A DNA stretch of 64,000 bases from Zygnema cylindricum (taxonomy: Eukaryota; Streptophyta; Zygnematophyceae; Zygnematales; Zygnemataceae), in NCBI GenBank assembly GCA_037447655.1, contig JBBHKE010001332.1:60299-124298 (forward strand). The letters are read 5' to 3'. Below the pieces are notes generated by a model that saw only the letters and a list, made by a program, of their open reading frames with translations, was not told the origin of the DNA and ran no database searches. The translations under genes and the position numbers were made by a program. Position 1 is the first letter of the stretch; every line of letters starts with the position of its first letter. Shown piece by piece: positions 10,230-22,098 of this stretch.

Positions 10230-11757
10230 AAACGAATAAAATTGTAAAAAAAATCCTAGAATACTACACTCTGGCCCTGATCTCCCCACCGTGTGAACAA
10301 TGGAGTAATAAACACCTATCTCATCGATATTTTGGCCAGAAAGGCAACAAGGCTTGTGGAAGAAATAGGGATGTGGTAAACCGAGATGCAAGCCGAGTGC
10401 AAAATATAATTGTTCAAATAGAAAAGCGGTGCTAGGAAAAAATTGGAGTTGCGATGAGCAAAGCCCCAACACCTGGTCCCAAACAAAAGCGAAGTCGCGC
10501 ACGCCCGTTAGCCAGGGCAACGCCTCAAAGAGGTTCTTGAAATTGGCATCGACTACTTAATTTGTGATATGATGCTCCACCCGGGAATGACTACTCATGA
10601 TGAGGGAAGAGAATAGAGGAACGACATCTTGGGCCTCGACTAGTAGAAGCATACGGGAAGACCATAACGTTTAGTGAAAAGATAACGATCTTTTGTGAAC
10701 GGTAGAGATCACATGGACCAAGATGGGACTATTGTCCACTACAAACCTCAAACTAATGATAGATGCCACTAGAGCCCGACTACTCAAGTAAGCGGCTAGG
10801 GTGATGGGGGTTGTAGGACAAAAATCGAGACCCTTGAAATAAACTTGTAAAGCAGATTGCCGACGAGCGAGTGGCCCTTCTAAATGATCAAATATACTAT
10901 ACCGGACAAGTTCATCGAAAATCGCAAACAAAAGATTATCAAAATATGAAAGTGAACAAAGGAAAGAAGAATGACTGGGTATAGTGCGCCCCAACTACAA
11001 AGATCGTTGCGGAAAACAACAAGTTAAATTTGCAAACGCCAGTTGAGAATCTGCCATTTTCGCAAGCTCCTCGGAATGGGAAAGTTCACTAACAAATTGG
11101 TGAACAAAATTAGGGGCGCCAATTTAACACCTTTAAACCATCTCGCGGTGTACAAACACAAAAGCTTGTAGGAAAAAGGAAATCTAGTGGCAAGCCATTA
11201 GGTGACCACGCGACACATTTAGGGACTTTGACAAAAGACTTAGTTTGGAAAGCTTCTCTGAAAAATGGTGGAAGGCAAGAACAACTTGGTTTTAGCGGGC
11301 CAATAATATGTTTGTCATCAGGCACTGACAGAAACAAACAAGCATATGCTTATAAAGCTTGTAAGTGGGTGAGTGAAAACAATGGGGCCCTAAAAGGCTC
11401 ACCTTGACGAGTGCCAGTAACGGAGTTTAATGTGGCAACATCTCCTAAAGGGCCACTAACAGAACTAAGGAGAGAGCTAAAGATGGAGTCAAAAGATTGA
11501 ACAAAGAGAAAAAGCTATTCGATTAGAGAGGGGCGTGCCGAAGCTTGAGGAAAATGGCATCACCAATCAACAATGTTAAATGCGTTTGCAATGTCAACTT
11601 AGAGAACAACCCAATCGGGGTGGAAGTCCATTATTGCGCGTAAACCATGAACGACTACCTCACAAACCCCCTTCGTTGCAACACCAAATTGATGTGGGAA
11701 ATTTAATCGTGGGAACCCCATTGAAGCTGTAAACACTTTAATTGAGCCACAAGATGA
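10230..11757 (-). pseudogene. Element R: RT core and C-terminal part of a non-LTR-type reverse transcriptase
   Basis: Read on the minus strand from right to left. At about 11700-11560 the frame gives H-Q-F-G-V-A-T-K-G and V-D-I-A-N-A-F-N, an RT motif A region, with one TAA just before it. A T-R-Q-G-E-P block follows. P-D-D-K-H-I-I-G-P at about 11320 corresponds to the catalytic A-D-D-T-H-I-G-P type motif. Further on, a long C-terminal region reads L-E-G-P-L-A-R-R-Q and A-A-Y-L-S-S-R-A-L-V-A. Many stops and frameshifts show it is dead. The RT belongs to a family seen in green plants with zinc-finger N-termini; I do not know a gene name. It is the oldest layer here, since B and D are inserted in it. 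Confidence 0.75.
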
Positions 11758-11762
11758 TACAC

Positions 11763-12687
11763 TATTGGAAAAAGGTATTTTCTATTTTCTGTCTTTTGTT
11801 AGTCTGTTTATAAAGGTTTTTATTTCTCACACTTGTCGTAGTCACTAAGGAATAAAAAAGAGCCATGGCTTCCTTAAGCAGTCAGGAATATTGACAAATT
11901 AAGGGAGCAAGAGGCATAGGTCTTTGCAAAATAGAAGCACCGAGAACAAGACTTGATCTTTTGACTTGCGAGATAAATCAAATGGCTTAGACGTACGCCT
12001 TATCCATTAGGTCTTAATGAAACGTTATATGTACTGGGTGTGGTTTGTATTTAAACATGGTACCAATTTACATACTCCAATTCGCGAATCACGAAACGAA
12101 ACGATGTCGAATTTGAATGGACGCGATTAAATTCTGACTTCCAATCGGACAACTCACAGTCGAGCTGAAGCACGGGAGTGGTCATTTGGCAATTTGTGAG
12201 CCAAAAGCGGCGGATGACATGTGGCAAGGCATAATTGGACAACGGATATTAAACGGGGAGCAACTACACTCAGATGTTGACACGTGTCAGCGGAGCGGCC
12301 ATGGCGTACTATGGCCGTACAAAAAGTATGCCCAACCTGTACCTTCTTATACCTTACAATCCTTTAATTAGCTAGGTGTAATAGTAGTAGGTTCAGAGAG
12401 GGAGCTTAAGACTTATAAACAATTAGGTAGCCACCTCTCTCCCAAAGTGCATCAATATTTATAGGTAGTCTTTGGCCAAGCATAACTTAATGCTCATGTA
12501 AGCAATTTCAGATATTCTTTTTACAACGCACCCAAGGGAGTTCAAGCTACAGAGAAGTGTAGTCGGTTAGAGATTTTCCGTGGGAGGGTGGCACTTATAT
12601 ATTGCTAAATTCAAAAATGCAAATATTATCTTAGAGGCTTTATATAAACTGGACTTTCTGAGGACCAATGGAGGTTACACAATTACA
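11763..12687 (+). repeat. 5' LTR of element B
   Basis: It starts TATTGG (TGTTGG in the 3' copy) and ends AATTACA. It has CACGTG at 12281-12286. The gag ATG (12668) lies within it, 20 bp before its end. Confidence 0.9.
11943..12017 (-). other. Antisense tRNA-like block in the LTR of B
   Basis: On the strand opposite to B the sequence GACCTAATGGATAAGGCG appears. It closely resembles the D-arm/A-box part of plant tRNA-Arg (GGCCTAATGGATAAGGC type). A degenerate B-box-like part, GATCAAGTC, lies about 45 nt downstream. No acceptor stem is preserved, so this is not a tRNA gene. A second copy is in the 3' LTR at about 22275-22355. Confidence 0.55.
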
Positions 12688-13695
12688 AGATATGGGCCCA
12701 CCCTCTACAGTGCCCATTTTCAATGGAACAAGGTTTATATTTTGGGAAACCATGATGAGGGGTGCATTGTTTGAAAAATGTCTATGGGACATTTTGAGTG
12801 GTCTTGTGCATCGGCCAACTGCAAAATCGGGAGTTCCACCAGGGTTTGGAGGATCCGCCGAGGCAGAGGTGGCAGAGGATGTTGGGGAAAGCATCGTGTT
12901 GGACAAAGGGAAGGAGAAGGGGAAGGAGAAACAAACACCGATGGCTACTGGATCGGTTTCGATAGTAGATGTTCAGAAAACTGACGCAAATGATACTGAA
13001 ATCTGGGATTTAAACAACACTATGGCAACTCATTTTATTCTCGGGCATCTCACTCAAGCAGCTACTACACCTCATCTTCATGTGAACATGGCGGATGAGC
13101 TGTGGGAGGCTCTTATCAACATTTACAAGAGGTGGTAAGATTTAGCAGCAAAAGCTAGCAGATCAGAATGTTTAAGCATATATGTACAAAGGGGGAAAGA
13201 TGTTAGACTTTTGTAATGACTTGGCCGGGTTATTCATAGAGTTGGAAAGTGTTGGAAAAAGGGAGACCGAGAAAAAAAAGGTGAATTCTTTGTTGATGAA
13301 ACTCCCAGATGATTATGAAAACATTGTTAACATGGTTCAGGATTTGCCAGATCATTGATGGATCCAGAACTGTGTTGTGGGGATGATTTGGGTTTAGGAT
13401 AGCCCAATTGAGATTTGGAGAGGAGGAAAGAGTGTTGAAGCATTGGCTGCTGGAACTAACAGGGGGAATAAGGATTCCAAGAAACCTAATGAAAACTTTG
13501 GTGGAGGAGGAAGAGGAAACGATATGGACGGATATTGATCGAGGCCTCCAAAGAAGCTCTGTCACTTTTGTAAAAAGCTCGGATATTATATGGCGGAGTG
13601 AAGCTGGGACATTATATGGCAGAGTGTACTACACTGACAGAGCTGAGATTGAAGATTGGACGGATTGGAAAATAAGCCGCAGGAAAGAAAAAGGC
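12668..13695 (+). pseudogene. Gag of element B
   Basis: It starts at ATG 12668 within the LTR, reads through the primer site, and continues into P-I-F-N-G-T-R-F-I-F-W-E, the usual copia Gag opening. A charged spacer (about residues 60-85, K/E-rich) follows. The first frame stops at 13136; the Gag core continues in shifted frames. The zinc knuckle is at about 13565-13630 (C-H-F-C-K-K-L-G), duplicated or interrupted after G-Y-Y-M-A-E by a TGA. Confidence 0.82.
12688..12702 (+). other. Primer-binding site of B (half-tRNA type)
   Basis: AGATATGGGCCCACC differs at two positions from the complement of the initiator tRNA-Met anticodon stem-loop. It sits directly after the LTR and codes for D-M-G-P-P of Gag. 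Confidence 0.8.
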
Positions 13696-14860
13696 ATTTG
13701 TGGCAACAAAAGTCATGGGAGATGATTCTGATGAGGACGATAGAGATTTATTCTTCAAAGAGGAGTTGGAGGTGAAAGGTGTGCCAATGATTCTAAGGAG
13801 GCAAAAGTGTGCTTTCGGTGGAGTTAAAGAAGCTTTGAAGATGGATGGATTATTGATTCAGCAGCCTCTATGCATATGTGCAGACAAAATCCATTCTTTA
13901 CCAAAATGAGAGAGATCGCCTCTGTAGAGATAGAGTTTGGGGATGGGATAAAAGTAATCATTAATTTAATGTGATCTGTGGATCTGAAAATCTTAGTTGA
14001 TGGTAAGACATCCATAGTCACTTTCTCTGATGTTCTATATATTTTAGAGTTGAACAAGAATCTTATCTCTATGTCGGTCTAAGATGATAAGGGTTTTAAG
14101 ACTAGTACTAAGAAAGGAGTCTTTGTTGCTAGCTATGAGAATGAAGTGTACATCACAGCTCAAAGGGGTAGGCAAGGAATGTTTAGACTGAATTTGGATA
14201 AAGGAAAGATGGAAGCTTAGTATGGTGGTGTAAGTGATTTGATGATGTGGCATAAAAGATAGGGACATGTGCATCTAGATAGATTGAAAGAAATGAAAAA
14301 TGGGTGTAGTTGAGGGAATACATTTTGGAGATAATGAGACCTTGGATGATTGTAGTGGATATGCTAAAGGTAAGGCCCACAATTTGCCTTTCCCAAAACC
14401 GCAACATATAAGGGTGAAAAGGTCTCAGATCGGGTTCATACTGACATATGGGGACCGGCCAAAGTGCCATCAGTTGGAAGGAAAATATTTATGCTTACTA
14501 TCACTCATGATTGGTCTAGATACTCTAGAGTATATTTCTTGAAAAACAAATCTGAGGCTTCATATTATTTTAAAATGTATAAAGCATGGATTGAGAAGTT
14601 CATGAGACACCTATAAAGAAAGTAAGGTTTGATAATGGGGGGGAATACACTTATAATGAGTTTGAGGACTTTTAGAAAGAGGAAGGGGTTCAACACCAAA
14701 AGATTGTTCTAAAGAACCCAAAACAAAATGGTGTAGCCGAGAGACTAAATCGGACATTAAGTGAGAGTGCCTATTGCATGTTGTCGAAAAAAATTAAAAG
14801 GAAAAGCTTTTGGGCAAAAGCTATGAAATTTCCTAACTATCTCAAAAAAAGAGTCCTTTC
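13696..14860 (+). pseudogene. Protease, GAG-pre-integrase and N-terminal integrase of B
   Basis: An acidic spacer is followed by R-R-Q-K-C-A-F-G-G and the protease site, which reads W-I-I-D-S-A-A-S-M-H-M-C in a shifted frame, so the usual D-S-G-A is changed. The pre-integrase M-M-W-H-K-R is present with a stop at the next codon, then C-S-G-Y-A-K-G-K (one zinc cysteine lost) and integrase core pieces up to N-G-V-A-E-R-L-N-R-T. Element C breaks the frame at 14860. Confidence 0.82.
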
Positions 14861-15944
14861 TATTGTCCATAGCCTATTTTAGCCATGGAATACTTTGGGA
14901 AGCACCACAAACTACCCCCAAAACAGTTGTGTTTCAAAAAGCACAGATTACTCCACAATAAACAAAATCACCTCAAACTACACTAATATGGAGTATACCG
15001 TACAAATTGTAAACTCCCAAAGTTACAGCTAAATCCACCGAGGAATCTACAAGATATAAGCTCCAGAGTTTCCCAAAAACAGTTGACGGCTAGTCAAACT
15101 AACTAAGTAGACTTCTCACAGAATTCTATAGAAACAGGTGATCAGACTGAAACTAAACAAACATATATTTTATATATCATTGAACACATCCACAAAGTTT
15201 CAAATCAAAAAACCAATCAGAGTGATCACACTAACAGGTCAAAGTTGCAGAAAAACAGTTTTCCATGTCTTTGATTAACTTAGTTGTGAGAAGTTAAATA
15301 GTCTAAGTCCTACTAGATATACTCACAGAGTTCACTACTAAATGTACGGAGGCACAACAGCCCTATGTTATCTACCACCTACCTAAATTATAAGGAGTAT
15401 ACCTGAATAATTCGAGGTATGTTAAACTGACTAAATCTACACTAATAAACCAATTAGCAAAAAGACAAACCTCTGTTGTATATAATATTTAGACCGACAC
15501 CTCCGCAAACTCAACTTGCTTAGTCACTTGTGATCTTCTTATAAATCTCGTCCACCGACTTGATTCATGTCAGCCGCAGCTGCGTTGTCAGCTTTGTCGC
15601 AGCTGCGTTGTCGCATGCCTGTATATATCCAAAAATAACCGCAGCTTCGTCGCAACTTTGTTGTCCTATTAAAGTACACTTGTCTCAAAATAGATGCGCC
15701 GTACCGGTGGTGCATATTTCATGTTTCGTACATTTCAAATCGGATCGCTTCGCGATCTACTGTCCATTTCTTACTTCGTTTTCACACCACTTAATAAGTC
15801 CCTTAATTCACTTTAGTTTTATCCGTTAGTTTATTCCCACAATCCTTGAATCCATTCGAACCTCCACATTAATAACATACGCACGAAATGTCGCACGCAT
15901 ACAAAATGTTGCGTTCGCACGAAACTGAGTTTTCAAAACAACAC
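14861..15944 (-). repeat. 3' LTR of element C
   Basis: Left copy on the plus strand, starting TATTGTCC (TG mutated to TA) and ending AAACAACA. It matches 18820-19872 along its length. Confidence 0.88.
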
Positions 15945-17078
15945 TCTTCGAAAATTTAGTTTCGTGCACCCGGAATAAAATTTGCAGCGTGTCAAAGTGT
16001 CAAACTTCACCACTGCTTCCGTTGCGTTGCTATGCTGCGTTGCTGCATTACCACGCGAACTGCTTCCGCTGATTCACCACTGCTTCTGCTGCGTTGCTAT
16101 GCTGCGTTGCTATGTTGCGTTGCGAGGCTACGTGCTTCCGCTGAATCACCACTAATTCAGCTGCGTTGCTAGGATAGTTTGACATCGCGACTGTGGTGCT
16201 CTGTCATCACAGTTGCGTTGCTCTCCGCAATTGCGTACATCCCAATTTCTCCTCTCCTTTGCGATCCTCCAAGTAAGTCCGTACCAAATCACATAAACTA
16301 TCGTCGACCAAGTACTCCCCTTATTTGCGTACATCTTGTAATATATTTATGGAAAAACTCAGTCTTCAACAACAATACTCCCCCGAAGACTATGTTTCAT
16401 GCACCCCTGAGATACCCTTTCACATGCAACTAACTGTCCCTTGTACATTTACTCCAGTTCCACTTGTCACTTACTATTGTACTTCTCCCCCTTCTATATT
16501 TTGACATTTTCCTTTTCAAAAATCATTGGTTCACTTAGCAGCTCTGTTCTCCAGCATCAGTTCCGCTATCTATCGTGTCAACTATCGTCCTACCAATTGA
16601 GAATTAGACTTTAGATTAAAAATGCATTCCTTTCGCGATTCGCGCTTTTGCACTTCCCATGTTCAATATGTTTTTGCCTGTTTTTTCAACTCTTTTCCCA
16701 GCCACTTGAAGCACCACTTGTCGGCCATTACTCGCCACCTCTACTAATCTACCCTTTATGCCGAATTACTACTCTAAAAATATGCAATGTCCAATCGTAG
16801 TGTCACCACTTCTTCTGCATTGGTCCAACCTCTCTCCAAAAATCTTTCACCCTAAACACACCACTTTTTCCGTTGTCTTATTGTAAGATTACACTTTTGT
16901 AAGGGAAAAAGTATTTTCCCAAGGTGATTAAATTATGCAATTTCCTATGCCGCTATGCTGTCCTAGTCCGACATGGCAGTTGTGCAGATCATACACCTGA
17001 TCATACACTGTAGCCCTAGCTGCTGCTCCATTCTACCCTCAACTTTCCCCCTTTAAGTCCTCCATATAACTTATTTTC
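15945..17078 (-). other. Non-coding internal part of element C with GCGTTGCT repeats
   Basis: No pol sequence. At about 16010-16170 the words CTGCGTTGCTATG, CACTGCTTC and GCTTCCGCTGA recur irregularly. The rest is AT-rich and unrecognised. A short AAGAG next to the 3' LTR may be what is left of a polypurine tract. Confidence 0.55.
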
Positions 17079-17972
17079 TCAATATTTTAATTTGATCATT
17101 TTCTGCAAATATTTTCTTCTACGGTTGGTCTTTCGGTATCTGTATCTTCTTCTCGATCTCTTACAACATTCTGGTCTCCTCATATAATATAAACTTATGC
17201 CATGGTGTGTCTTCCAATTACCTCTATAACGTATGGATTTCTTTTCTAATTTTTTGTGTTTTTCCGTAGATATGCCACTCCCCTTAAGCGTATTCATTTT
17301 GAAGAATTTCATTTTGATTCCTTTTTTATTTAGTTGATCTTTCCTCTTCCTAATATTCTTTGTTATTTTCCATATTCCTCCAATTATATTACCTTTTCCG
17401 CTCTCATAAATATCCTTTCTTAGCCTCATTTTCTCAACAATTTCTACCGGTTCTCTACTGGGTTCATTATTTTTTAAATCCTCATTATTTTCCACTTTTG
17501 ATGTTAATTCCCCATTTTGTGTGAATTTACCATTATCTCTTTCATCATATTCTCTTTGCCCTTCTCTAAGTTTTGTTTTCAGCTTAGTGTTCTCTATATC
17601 TAAAGAATATTCTTCAACCAATTTTACTTCTCTTACCCCCCTTTCTTCAAGAATCTTTTCTCCTTTTAAGTCATTTTCAAACACCAATCTATCACAAGAA
17701 ATAGTCACAAAAATCGAGCCTTTTTCACTCGCTTCTCTCTCCACACTATCTTCGGTGTCAATTATTTTTCCAATTCATTCTACTTCTCCTCTTCCTTTAG
17801 TTTCCTCGTCCTTTAGTAAGTTTGTGTCACTCACCAATCTATCATAAAAAATATTGAGAGTATCCGAATCATTTTCTGTCACCTCTTTCTCCTCATCCCG
17901 AACAACATAGAAGGTCGGTAAGTAAATAATTTCGTCAACAAAAGTTGTATGCCTTTTGTCATTGGTCGAGTC
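17079..17972 (-). pseudogene. Charged C-terminal extension downstream of gag in C
   Basis: It lies in the same numerical frame as the gag frame upstream, after a TAA at 17973-17975, with one more TGA near 17775. The roughly 290 codons are rich in K, E and R with no recognisable domain; near the C-terminus there is a very basic R-R-R-Y-R-Y-R-K-T-N-R-R-R-K stretch. Protease and pol motifs are missing. It could be a private Gag extension or simply a low-complexity filler. The open frame proper starts at GTG 17744. Confidence 0.45.
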
Positions 17973-18050
17973 TTATCTCTCACTCACGAAAGCACTTGTT
18001 TCCCTTCTTGTTGAGGGTCGAACTAGGTTGTTGTCCCATTTATCTTTGAA

Positions 18051-18166
18051 TTCCCTGTAAAACATGCACTTTTTTACGACGGACATACCCTGAAGGTATG
18101 TCCTAAAATTCCCTGTAACACATGCACTTTTATACGACGAACATACCCTGAAGGTATGTCCTAAAT
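18051..18166. repeat. 58-bp tandem duplication with internal hairpin, in gag of C
   Basis: Two copies beginning TTCCCTGTAA, differing at a few positions. Each contains the inverted repeat ACATACC-CTGAA-GGTATGT. The unit is not a multiple of three. Confidence 0.9.
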
Positions 18167-18804
18167 CATTACAGAAAAAGCAATTCTTAGGTTGATCACC
18201 GAACTCACTACTACTTTTAATTTTCTGAAACTGAGACTTAGATTCTTTTATATTCCTCTCCCTTGATAAGACCTTTCTATTAACCTCTTCATCTAGAACA
18301 ACTCGTCTAGCTAGAGTTAAGCTCCAATCCTTTTTATCAATTAAAGTCAATCAATCTAATACACTCTTATATTTTTTAAGCAGGCTTCTCATTAACAAGA
18401 GAGCTTGTTGAGAATCTGTAAGGTTTCCTCCTGCCAAATCATTTTTTGCAAACAATACTTGTAAGTCAATACAGTGTTTCTCCATACTGCTTCCTACACA
18501 CTTGTATTCAACTATTTTGGTAACACTACTAAGCCAATGATATAGAGACGCATTTGCATACGTACATTCTAAGCACTTCCATAATTCAGCTGCCCTTTTA
18601 AAACGTATGTATGTCATTACCAAATTCTCAGTCAAGGAGTTCTTGATAATCCTTAGACACTCATGATTTTTCATTTTCCATCCATTTGATGATTCGGCCA
18701 AGGTACCGTCCACCACTTCCATTAGCTCCATCATCTCAAAGTAGCTCTCGAGCACACTCTTCCAATAGTGATATTTAAATCCATCAAATATGGGTAGCCA
18801 TGGG

Positions 18805-18819
18805 CGTGGGCCTATAACC
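18805..18819 (-). other. Primer-binding site of C (half-tRNA type)
   Basis: On the minus strand GGTTATAGGCCCACG directly follows the 5' LTR. It has two differences from the complement of the initiator tRNA-Met anticodon stem-loop, one of them turning the ATG into ATA. Confidence 0.8.
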
Positions 18820-19872
18820 TGTTGTCTATAGCCTATTTCAACCATGGACTAATCTCGGAAGCACCACAGACTACCCCGAAAACAGTTGTGTTTCAAAAAG
18901 CACAGATTACTCCAAAATAAATAAAATTACCTCTTACTTCATTAATATGCAGTATACTATAGACACTATTAACTCCCAAAGTTACAACTAAATCCGCATA
19001 GGAATATAGAAGATATAAGCTCCAGAGTTTCACAAAAACAGCTGACAGCTTCTCAAGCTAACCAGGTAGACTTCTCACATAATTCTATAGAAACAGCAGA
19101 TCAGACTGAAACTTCACACACATATATTTTCTAGAACATAGAACACATCCACAAAGTTTCAAATCAAAAAACCAATCAGAGTGATCACACTAACAGGTTA
19201 AAGTTGCAAAAAAACACTTTGCCATGTCTTTGATTAACTTAGTTGTGAGAAGTAAAACAGTCTAAGTCCTACTAGTTATACTCAAAGAGTTCACTATTGA
19301 ATGTACGGAGGCATACCAGCCGTATGTTATATACCACCTACCTATTTATTGTGAGTATACCCAAATAATTCGAGGTATGTCAAACTGACTAAATCTACAC
19401 TGATAAACTAATTAGCAAAAAGACAGACCTTTGCTGTATATAATATTTACACCGACACCTCCACAAAAGCAACTTGCTTAGTCACTTGTGATCTTCTTAT
19501 GAATCTTGTCCACCGACTTGATTCATGTCAACCGGAGCTGCCTTGTCAGCTTCGTATCCAAAAATGACTGCAGCTTCGCTGCAGCTGCGTTGTCCTATTA
19601 AAGTACACTTGTCTCATAATTGATGCGTCGTACCGGCGGCGCATATTTCACGTATCGTACATTTCAAATCGGATCGCTTCCGGATCCACCGTTTATTTCT
19701 TACTGTGTGTTCACACCACTCAATAAGTCCCTTACTTCACTTTAGTTTTATCCGTACGTTCGCTACCCCAATCCGTGAATCCATTCGAACCTTCACATTA
19801 ATAATATACGCACGAAATGTCGCACGCGTACAAGATTTTGTCTTTGCACGAAAGTGAGTTTTTAAAACAACA
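18820..19872 (-). repeat. 5' LTR of element C
   Basis: Right copy on the plus strand, TGTTGTCTATAG to AAACAACA. The gag ATG lies 25 bp from its inner end. I saw no clear tRNA-like block in it. Confidence 0.88.
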
Positions 19873-20480
19873 CTTATCTTGACAGTAAAAGGACAAACAC
19901 CTTATGAAAGATGGACCGGGAGAAAATCTAATATTTCACACTTAAAGGTGTTCGTAAGTCAAGTGTTTAGTCTAAACACAGAAAAATCTGATTGGAAGTT
20001 AGATGCAAGGGGAAAGTCAAGATACTTACTTGGGTATGATGAAAATGTAAAGAGATATAGAGTGCATGATCTCAGAGGAGAAGAAATCATTCTAGTAAAA
20101 CACTTGGTAGTCATGAATGAAGGAAAGTCCATAGACCCCTTTAAATACACTAAAACGGTTAGAATTATAATTGAATCCGAAAATTAGTTAGATTCAAATT
20201 CTTCTAACCGAACTCTGTTTCAGCCTGACTTTGTAGAGGAAGAGAAAAATCTTCCCGAGAGTGACCCTCTCTTAGAGTTACAACTTCAGGTTCAAACTGA
20301 GGAAGAAAACGAGGAAAGACTAGAATTGGATGATGAACATCTGGAGATGGACTCCACGGATAGGGGAGAAAATTAAGTCATCCGAAAAAATCCGAGATTA
20401 CCGTCTATTCCAGCATCAAAATTTGAGAAAGGAAGGAGAAGTAGCAAGAGACTTCAAGAGAGACAAGTAAACAACAACGT
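19873..20480 (+). pseudogene. Integrase C-terminal part and acidic linker of B
   Basis: It resumes the integrase after element C with T-P-Y-E-R-W-T-G-R-K, L-K-V-F-V-S-Q-V, the G-Y-D-E region and I-I-L-V-K-H-L-V-V-M-N-E. It is open to a TAG at 20185-20187. An acidic linker with one TAA follows, ending in R-R-S-S-K-R-L-Q-E-R-Q. Confidence 0.85.
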
Positions 20481-21290
20481 AACTAAGTTGTCACATTTAA
20501 GCGAACCCCAGACTTACTCGGAAGCAATTAAAAGTCCAGAATGTAGTAGATGGATGACAACCCTTAATGATGAGATGGCTTCCATTATGGAAGCAAACAC
20601 ATGGGAGCTTTAGATTGTCTTCCCGACAAAAAGCCTATAGGGTGCAAGTGGGTATTTAATTTGAAACTCAATCCGAGTAACACTATTGAGCAATTCAAGG
20701 GCAGATTAGTGGCAAAGGGGTTCACACAAAAGGAGGGAATTGATTATGAGCAGACCTTCACTCCGGTTGTTAGATTTCCCTCCCTCTGAATTCTACCTAG
20801 TCTAGCGGCAGCGGAAGACATGGAAGTGCACCAGATGGATATCAAAACCGCTTTCTTACACAGAGAATTAGAAGAAGAGATCTTGATGTGACAACCAGAA
20901 GGATTTGTGGAGAAAGGAGAAGAAAGTAAGGTGTATAGATTGATATAGTCTTTTTAAGGACAAAAGCAAACTCCACGCCAGTAGAACAAGAAGCTGGACG
21001 AGTTTTTAACGAGTTTCGGATATATCGGAATTAGTTCGGATCATTCCATCTATCTATTTGAGGACGAAGAAGGTATAATTTTCATTGCCATCTATGTTGA
21101 TGATTTGCTTGTTTTGAGTAAAGCAATGGAGAAAATTAATGGATTGAAAAAAGATCTAAAGAGTAGATTTGAAATTAAGGACTTGGGAGAGGCAAAGCAC
21201 ATTTTGGTAATTTAGATGGAGAGGGATAGAGAGAAGAAAACAATTAGACCAACTCAAAGGAAGAAATAAAAAATATACTTGAAAATTTCT
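20481..21290 (+). pseudogene. Reverse transcriptase region of B
   Basis: RT landmarks [27 protein letters not shown] and Y-V-D-D-L-L-V-L are present. At least five in-frame stops (for example near 20789, 20890, 20948 and 21215) and small shifts break it. Confidence 0.88.
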
Positions 21291-22088
21291 AATGGATAAA
21301 ACAAATAGTTGTGCGACTCCAATGGATTTAAAGAACAAAAATGATGGGAGCTCAGAAGAGGGATTCTTGATCTTAGATAATGAGTTAGCGATTGAGGAAA
21401 GCAAGTTTATGCAAACTATTACATGCAGACAGGTTGTCGCTCGTTTGATCTATTTTACGAACTGTACTCGTCCTGATATAGCAACAACTGTGAAGATATT
21501 AAGTAGGAGTCTGAATGATCCTAGGAAGAAAGATTAGAAAGCGGCCAAAAGGGTCATGCGATACTTGATAGGTACGAGAGATCTGTGGTTGCATTTGGGA
21601 GGGGATTATACGGACATCACTTCTTAGAGTGATGCCAGTTATGGGGATGCTCTGATAAGGAGGTGTACTTCTGGGTTGTATTGTATGTTGTGAATGGGGC
21701 TTGCTGTTGGAGCACCAAGCAACAAAAGGTGATTGCTCAGTCCATCATGGAGGCAGAGTATATGGCCTCTTGTTCGGCTGTGAAAAAACTAATGTGGGTG
21801 AAATCTTTGCTTCAAAAACTTGGATATATGAAGAATGGAGTTCAAAAAATATTTTATGATAATCAAGGTGCGATTGCAATTGCAGCAAACCTTAAGCTTC
21901 ACTTTAAAACAAAGCATATGGATATACGTTTGAGCTTTGTTAGAGAGAAGGTTGAGAATAAAATAATTAGTTTGGAATATAGACCTGATGGGGAGATAGT
22001 AGCAGACACGATGACTATACCGGTTCCTTCTCCCAAGTGTGTATTTTGTAGGGAGAAGTGTGGACTGAAGCAAAAGATAGATTATTAA
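21291..22088 (+). pseudogene. RNase H region of B
   Basis: T-P-M-D-L-K is followed by N-C-T-R-P-D-I-A, a W-S-D-A-S-Y region with a stop, C-C-W-S-T-K-Q-Q-K, S-I-M-E-A-E-Y-M-A-S and D-N-Q-G-A-I. It ends C-G-L-K-Q-K-I-D-Y, 10 bp before the 3' LTR. TAG codons near 21535 and 21626 disrupt it. Confidence 0.88.
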
Positions 22089-22098
22089 ATATACAGAG

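Larger units (their letters stand above)
17973..18845 (-). pseudogene. Gag of element C
   Basis: It opens at ATG 18845 inside the LTR and reads through the primer site as Q-V-I-G-P. W-L-P-I-F-D-G-F-K-Y-H-Y-W follows and then the copia Gag core (to about residue 165). A single TGA is at 18351. An intact CCHC knuckle C-F-F-C-N-D-L-G-H-T-F-R-V-C lies at about 18190-18130. A 58-bp tandem duplication directly behind the knuckle shifts the frame. The protein would package RNA; enzymes would have to come from another element. Confidence 0.85.
14861..19872 (-). mobile_element. Non-autonomous gag-only copia-like element C, nested in B
   Basis: Long direct repeats (1084 and 1053 bp) flank a region with one Gag-type frame and no protease, integrase, RT or RNase H. 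It lies in the integrase gene of B: N-G-V-A-E-R and R-V-L before it, T-P-Y-E-R-W-T-G after it. The flanking 5-mers are CTTTC and CTTAT, an imperfect target duplication. The layout resembles TR-GAG type elements, which rely on enzymes of relatives. Confidence 0.85.

Noticed and set aside
17079-17744. A separate lysine-rich host protein
   Set aside because: It starts only at GTG, lies in the numerical frame of gag, and is within element C.
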